Assembly (NCBI GenBank): GCA_964420035.1
Contig: CAYQQR010000060.1
Span: forward strand, 1 to 19,200
DNA length: 19,200 nt
Direction of reading: 5' to 3'
Source: CAYQQR01 sp964420035
GTDB taxonomy: Bacteria > Bacteroidota > Bacteroidia > Bacteroidales > SM23-62
This document shows positions 16,000 to 19,200 of this stretch, piece after piece. The translations under genes and the position numbers were made by a program. A model generated the notes under the pieces. The model was given only the letters and a program-made list of their open reading frames with translations, made no database searches and had not been told where the DNA came from. Each line of letters starts with the position of its first letter. Position 1 is the stretch's first letter.

Positions 16000-17228
16000 A
16001 ATCAGTAAAAGTAATGAGCACCCGGGATTATATAAAAAGAGAAAACCGTTACGGTGCACATAATTACCATCCCCTGCCGGTGGTCCTGGATAAGGGGGAA
16101 GGCGTTTTTGTATGGGATGTGGAAGGAAAGCGTTATTTCGATTTCCTTTCAGCCTATTCCGCCGTAAACCAGGGACACTGTCATCCCCGGATCATCCGGG
16201 CCATGACCGAACAGGCCCACAAATTAACCCTGACCTCCAGGGCCTTTTATAATTCCGTTCTGGGAGAATTTGAAGAATATATAACCAAAATCTTCGGCTA
16301 CGATAAGGTTTTACCGATGAATTCGGGTGCAGAAGGGGTGGAGACAGCCCTGAAGCTTTGCAGAAAATGGGCCTACAAGGTCAAGGGTATACCCGAAAAC
16401 GAAGCCAAGATCCTGGTGGCTACCGAAAATTTCCACGGCCGCACCATCACCATCATCTCCATGTCAACCGATCCCGATTCATACAGTGGTTACGGACCTT
16501 ATACCCCTGGCTTCATCAAGATAAAGTACAACGATTTCAATGACCTGCAAAGGGTGCTCAGGGAAGAAGAGAATATCGCCGGGCTGATGCTCGAACCCAT
16601 CCAGGGAGAAGCCGGTGTGGTGGTCCCTGACGAAGGTTACCTGAAAAGAGCCCATGAACTGGCAAAAGAGCACCAGATCCTGTTCATTGCCGATGAGGTC
16701 CAGACCGGGATCGGACGTACCGGCAAGATGCTGGCCTGCGAGCATGAAGGAGTAAGGCCCGACGTGGTGATCCTCGGAAAAGCGCTGTCAGGCGGGGTAT
16801 ACCCGGTTTCTGCGGTACTGGCGGACGATGACATTATGCTCACCATCAAACCCGGCGAACACGGATCCACTTTCGGGGGCAATCCCCTTGCGGCTAAGAT
16901 CGCCATTGCCGCACTGGAAGTCATAAAAGATGAAAAACTGGGAGACAATGCTACCCGGCTGGGTGAAATATTCCGCGAAGAACTCAAATCCATTCGGTCG
17001 GATCGAATCGAGATCGTGCGGGGTAAGGGTTTATTGAATGCGGTGGTCATAAAGCCCCAGGGGGGTAAAACCGCGTGGGATGTGTGCCTTGCCCTGGAGA
17101 AAAACGGTTTGCTGGCCAAGCCCACCCACGATCACATCATTCGTTTTGCTCCGCCGCTGGTGATCACTGAGGATCAACTTCACGAGGCCATCGGGATCAT
17201 TAAAAAGACCATGGCGGAATTTGACTGA
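15996..17228 (+). CDS. rocD: Ornithine aminotransferase
   Basis: PLP-dependent class-III aminotransferase (410 residues) converting ornithine plus 2-oxoglutarate to glutamate-5-semialdehyde plus glutamate, in arginine/ornithine breakdown to proline or glutamate. The N-terminal YGAHNYHPLPVVL motif is specific for ornithine aminotransferases. The cofactor site is complete: NSGAEGVETALKL (phosphate loop), EPIQGEAGVVVP, FIADEVQTGIGRTG, and the Schiff-base lysine in LGKALSGGVYP (about K262). GEHGSTFGGNPLA is intact, and the length is normal. The start at 15996 is uncertain: MSTRDYIKRE from the ATG at 16014 matches typical family starts equally well and has an A-rich upstream region. It is monocistronic, with its own -7 element and terminator. 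Cytosolic. Confidence 0.96.
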   Translation: MESVKVMSTRDYIKRENRYGAHNYHPLPVVLDKGEGVFVWDVEGKRYFDFLSAYSAVNQGHCHPRIIRAMTEQAHKLTLTSRAFYNSVLGEFEEYITKIFGYDKVLPMNSGAEGVETALKLCRKWAYKVKGIPENEAKILVATENFHGRTITIISMSTDPDSYSGYGPYTPGFIKIKYNDFNDLQRVLREEENIAGLMLEPIQGEAGVVVPDEGYLKRAHELAKEHQILFIADEVQTGIGRTGKMLACEHEGVRPDVVILGKALSGGVYPVSAVLADDDIMLTIKPGEHGSTFGGNPLAAKIAIAALEVIKDEKLGDNATRLGEIFREELKSIRSDRIEIVRGKGLLNAVVIKPQGGKTAWDVCLALEKNGLLAKPTHDHIIRFAPPLVITEDQLHEAIGIIKKTMAEFD

Positions 17229-17251
17229 GAAAGCTTGTAAACGATAAAGAA

Positions 17252-17284
17252 GGAGCTGTCTCAATAGCAGGTAGCCCCTTTTTT
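17252..17284 (+). terminator. Intrinsic terminator of the ornithine aminotransferase gene
   Basis: Bases 17252-17261 (GGAGCTGTCT) pair with 17269-17278 (AGGTAGCCCC), giving ten positions with one mismatch and two G-T pairs, a 7-base loop and a following run of six T. The T-run overlaps the last codon of the convergent YceI-like gene, so the two genes share this end region. Confidence 0.85.
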
Positions 17285-17840
17285 ATTCCATGGGTTTGAG
17301 TTCACCCGATATTTGTACGTAGACCACTTCAGCGATCTTCTTGTTTACCACGCTGGGGATCTTGATCTCATGTTCGGCAAGCAGAATATCGAATTCCGCC
17401 TCAAAGCGGATGCTTTGGCCCGATTTGGTGAGCTGAACCGGTATGTCACGCTTTTCCTTGATCCCATGGATCAATAACTGACCGGATGCGGTTACCCGGT
17501 ATTCACCGTCCCGCTTAAGGTCCACATCTTCTTTGATGCGTCCGTTGAACTTGGCCTTGGGGTATTTGTCCGTCTCCATATAATTCTCGTTGAAATGAAC
17601 CCTTTGGAGGTTGGAATTAAAGCCTTCGAAGGATTCAACGTTTATGGCAAAGGCGAAACTGCCGTCATCCAGGTTCAGTATCCCCGCAAGACCGTCAGAC
17701 CGGGCTTTGATCAGTTCCATGGGGGCGTCCGATGTAAAGGAAACCCTGGCATCCTCTGTAAAATAAAGGATATCTTCTTTCTGCATTGCCGTGAACAACA
17801 GGAAAAAAACTGCGCCCAGCAAGAAGTTATGTTGTTTCAT
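17283..17840 (-). CDS. Exported YceI-like domain protein
   Basis: Encodes 185 residues: a signal peptide (about 1-19, ending FTAMQ) and a YceI-like lipocalin-style beta-barrel covering the rest. The core motif HFNENYMETDKYPKAKFNGRI (about 83-103) matches the KYP-centred signature of the family, and the end (IPSVVNKKIAEVVYVQISGE) is typical. Family members bind isoprenoids or similar hydrophobic ligands in the periplasm and, in Bacteroidota, often sit beside cytochromes. This is the last gene of the cluster with the cytochrome c lipoprotein and the DUF5777 barrel, 32 bases after the DUF5777 stop. Three copies of an 8-bp repeat lie directly before its start codon. Confidence 0.88.
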   Translation of the reverse strand: MKQHNFLLGAVFFLLFTAMQKEDILYFTEDARVSFTSDAPMELIKARSDGLAGILNLDDGSFAFAINVESFEGFNSNLQRVHFNENYMETDKYPKAKFNGRIKEDVDLKRDGEYRVTASGQLLIHGIKEKRDIPVQLTKSGQSIRFEAEFDILLAEHEIKIPSVVNKKIAEVVYVQISGELKPME

Positions 17841-17864
17841 TGATTTATTGATTTATTGATTTAT
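17841..17864. repeat. Three tandem 8-bp repeats abutting a start codon
   Basis: TGATTTAT occurs three times without interruption (ATAAATCA on the coding strand) between the DUF5777 stop and the YceI ATG, and ends exactly at that ATG. It occupies the ribosome-binding region, so a change in copy number would alter spacing and initiation. Whether copy number varies cannot be judged from one sequence. Confidence 0.85.
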
Positions 17865-17872
17865 GGATTGGT

Positions 17873-18748
17873 TTAGTTTTTTAGTTCGAATACACGGATC
17901 AGGTTGAATCCGAAATAGATCTCTCCATCGGTCCAGGAGGATCGGGTTTCAGCAATAAATCCGCTTTCGAACATGGCCTGGGCATTGGTGATGTGGATCT
18001 GAAACACGTGCCCTCCCGTTTCTATATCGAATCCCAGCGAGAAGGAATCGTAAAACTCGTCAGCCGTTTCGCCCGGAAACAGGTAATAGTATTCCCCGTT
18101 GAATGAGACCCGCGAGCCGAGTTTCACCCGGCCACCGGCTCCCAGGGCGAATACATCATTCTGATCCCCCGCGGTTTCAACCAGGTTCCTGTGGATCAGG
18201 GCAGGTGCAAGCTGAAAAGACAGGGCCGGACTGAATTTGCGGGAGATCAGCAGCTGGTGAACATAACTTAAGCGGGAAGAAAAAAGCTTATCCCTTTCCT
18301 CAACCCTCCATTTCAGACTGCTCAGTTCCATGCCTGAGAACCAGGTTACGGTAACCGGCACATTTTTCAATCCGGTGCTTTGCCTGAAGATCTTGTACTT
18401 CACATGACCGTCAAAGGTCTTTCCCTGGGTGCTCCGGCCTACACCCAATCCCAATCGCTCACCGATACCGTACAGGAAGGCAAAGCGCATGGTTGCCTGG
18501 TCGATACCGAAAAAATCGTAGGCTCCCCGGGTAATGTCACCGAAACGATGGGCAATATTCAGTATCAGGTCCCCGTCAGCCGGTATTTCTGTGGAATGTC
18601 CGTTAACGATCCGGGTGCCTTTGAAAGTGGCGATGGCATAATCACGGGATTGGATTTTTTCCTCGAGCATGGCATCCAGGTCCTGGGCATTGAGGATACC
18701 CGGACCCGCGATCAGGCTTAAAACAATCGCGTACAAAAGGGTTTTCAT
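17873..18748 (-). CDS. DUF5777 family outer-membrane beta-barrel protein
   Basis: Encodes 291 residues with a signal peptide (about 1-21, ending GILNAQ). The mature protein begins with a charged helix, then the family-typical FKGTRIVNGHSTE and DLILNIAHRFGD motifs, then alternating amphipathic strands (RFAFLYGIGERLGLGVG, GHVFQIHITNAQAMFESGF, EIYFGFNLIRVF) as expected for an outer-membrane barrel of 10-14 strands. Its function is unknown. It starts six bases after the stop of the cytochrome c gene and precedes the YceI gene. I recall this trio as a recurring Bacteroidota arrangement, which suggests a shared envelope electron-transfer or quinone-related role; that is inference. Confidence 0.88.
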   Translation of the reverse strand: MKTLLYAIVLSLIAGPGILNAQDLDAMLEEKIQSRDYAIATFKGTRIVNGHSTEIPADGDLILNIAHRFGDITRGAYDFFGIDQATMRFAFLYGIGERLGLGVGRSTQGKTFDGHVKYKIFRQSTGLKNVPVTVTWFSGMELSSLKWRVEERDKLFSSRLSYVHQLLISRKFSPALSFQLAPALIHRNLVETAGDQNDVFALGAGGRVKLGSRVSFNGEYYYLFPGETADEFYDSFSLGFDIETGGHVFQIHITNAQAMFESGFIAETRSSWTDGEIYFGFNLIRVFELKN

Positions 18749-18754
18749 GGCGAA

Positions 18755-19141
18755 TTAGTTATTAGGGGCACCTGCATTGACCCATAATTCAACTTTAAGA
18801 ATATCGCATTCAGGCAATTTGGGTAGTCCCTCCGGCATTGGTTCATAACCGGGATCGTGGCGTATGGCTCCCAGGAAAGAACCATCGTTCAACGATTCCA
18901 TAAGATTGTCGTATCCTTCCAGTATCACGTTTCCCTTGGCATCCATAAGGGAATGACAGGCAATGCAATCGTTTTCTTCAAGTAGGGGCAGAATGAAGGT
19001 GGAATAGGAATAATCGGAGGTGTCACATTCCGTCGTCCCGTACAGTTCTTCTTCATTATGGTATTCGCAACGGGGAAGCAAAGTCAGAATGATTGCTCCT
19101 GCTATCAGCAGAAGTACCAGACGCAAGCTTTTATCATGCAT
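18755..19141 (-). CDS. Membrane-anchored monoheme cytochrome c
   Basis: Encodes 128 residues. An N-terminal hydrophobic segment (about 6-22) ends at LLPRC, so it is either a lipoprotein lipidated on C25 or a transmembrane-anchored protein; arginine just before the cysteine is unusual for a lipobox. The heme-attachment motif CIACH is at 59-63, and M102 in YEPMPEG is the likely distal iron ligand. Covalent heme would be added outside the inner membrane. It is the first gene of the cluster with DUF5777 and YceI, and probably the electron-carrying member. Two further cysteines (C39 and the one in LPEC near the end) could form a disulfide. Partners and the electron donor are unknown. Confidence 0.85.
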   Translation of the reverse strand: MHDKSLRLVLLLIAGAIILTLLPRCEYHNEEELYGTTECDTSDYSYSTFILPLLEENDCIACHSLMDAKGNVILEGYDNLMESLNDGSFLGAIRHDPGYEPMPEGLPKLPECDILKVELWVNAGAPNN

Positions 19142-19200
19142 AGAAATTTAGGGTTTGCTGATTTTCTCATGCCGATGCAAATTTCAAAGCCAAGTTAGGC

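Overview
The window looks like chromosomal DNA from a Bacteroidota bacterium. The evidence is the content: a TonB-dependent receptor with an N-terminal carboxypeptidase-regulatory-like domain, a DUF4301 protein, a DUF5777 beta-barrel, loosely matching lipoprotein signals, A-rich rather than Shine-Dalgarno-type start regions, and a perfect TAnnTTTG -7 element in front of the ornithine aminotransferase gene. I cannot place it below phylum with confidence. IorAB (anaerobic aromatic amino acid metabolism) beside a c-type cytochrome suggests a versatile or anaerobic heterotroph. I see no rRNA, tRNA, CRISPR, integrase or transposase genes.

Layout. (1) 46-519, minus: a small membrane-anchored protein that appears to have lost its C-terminal part next to an AT-rich window edge. 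(2) 758-2101, plus: a secreted TPR protein, separated from the next (convergent) gene by a perfect inverted repeat. (3) 2121-8972: a phosphate locus. A PiT-type phosphate permease with a PhoU-like cytosolic tail is flanked by two paralogous PhoB/OmpR response regulators. Next come a stand-alone secreted carboxypeptidase-regulatory-like protein and, divergently, an OprO/OprP-like porin translationally coupled to a beta-helix lipoprotein. (4) 9087-12841, minus: iorA-iorB-DUF4301, an indolepyruvate oxidoreductase operon. (5) 12942-15940: a YjbQ-family gene divergent from a TonB-dependent receptor. (6) 15996-17228, plus: ornithine aminotransferase with its own promoter and terminator. (7) 17283-19141, minus: a three-gene export cluster of monoheme cytochrome c lipoprotein, DUF5777 barrel and YceI-like protein.

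The most interesting signal is not a gene. TTAA tetramers recur at exact 11-bp spacing in the intergenic regions of the phosphate locus. The clearest array lies upstream of the porin: six 11-bp registers, five of them TTAA. Shorter arrays lie between regulator 1 and the permease, and a near-perfect 11-bp direct repeat lies between yjbQ and the TonB receptor. Eleven-bp direct repeats are the geometry bound by PhoB-type regulators in other bacteria, and two PhoB-like proteins are encoded here. I infer that these are Pho boxes of a diverged Bacteroidota type, linking permease, regulators, porin, beta-helix lipoprotein and possibly the TonB receptor in one phosphate-starvation regulon. The longest gene-free stretches (520-757, 2820-3006, 6002-6124, 6470-6591, 8973-9086, 13353-13453) are all under 300 bases; the relevant sites in them are listed.
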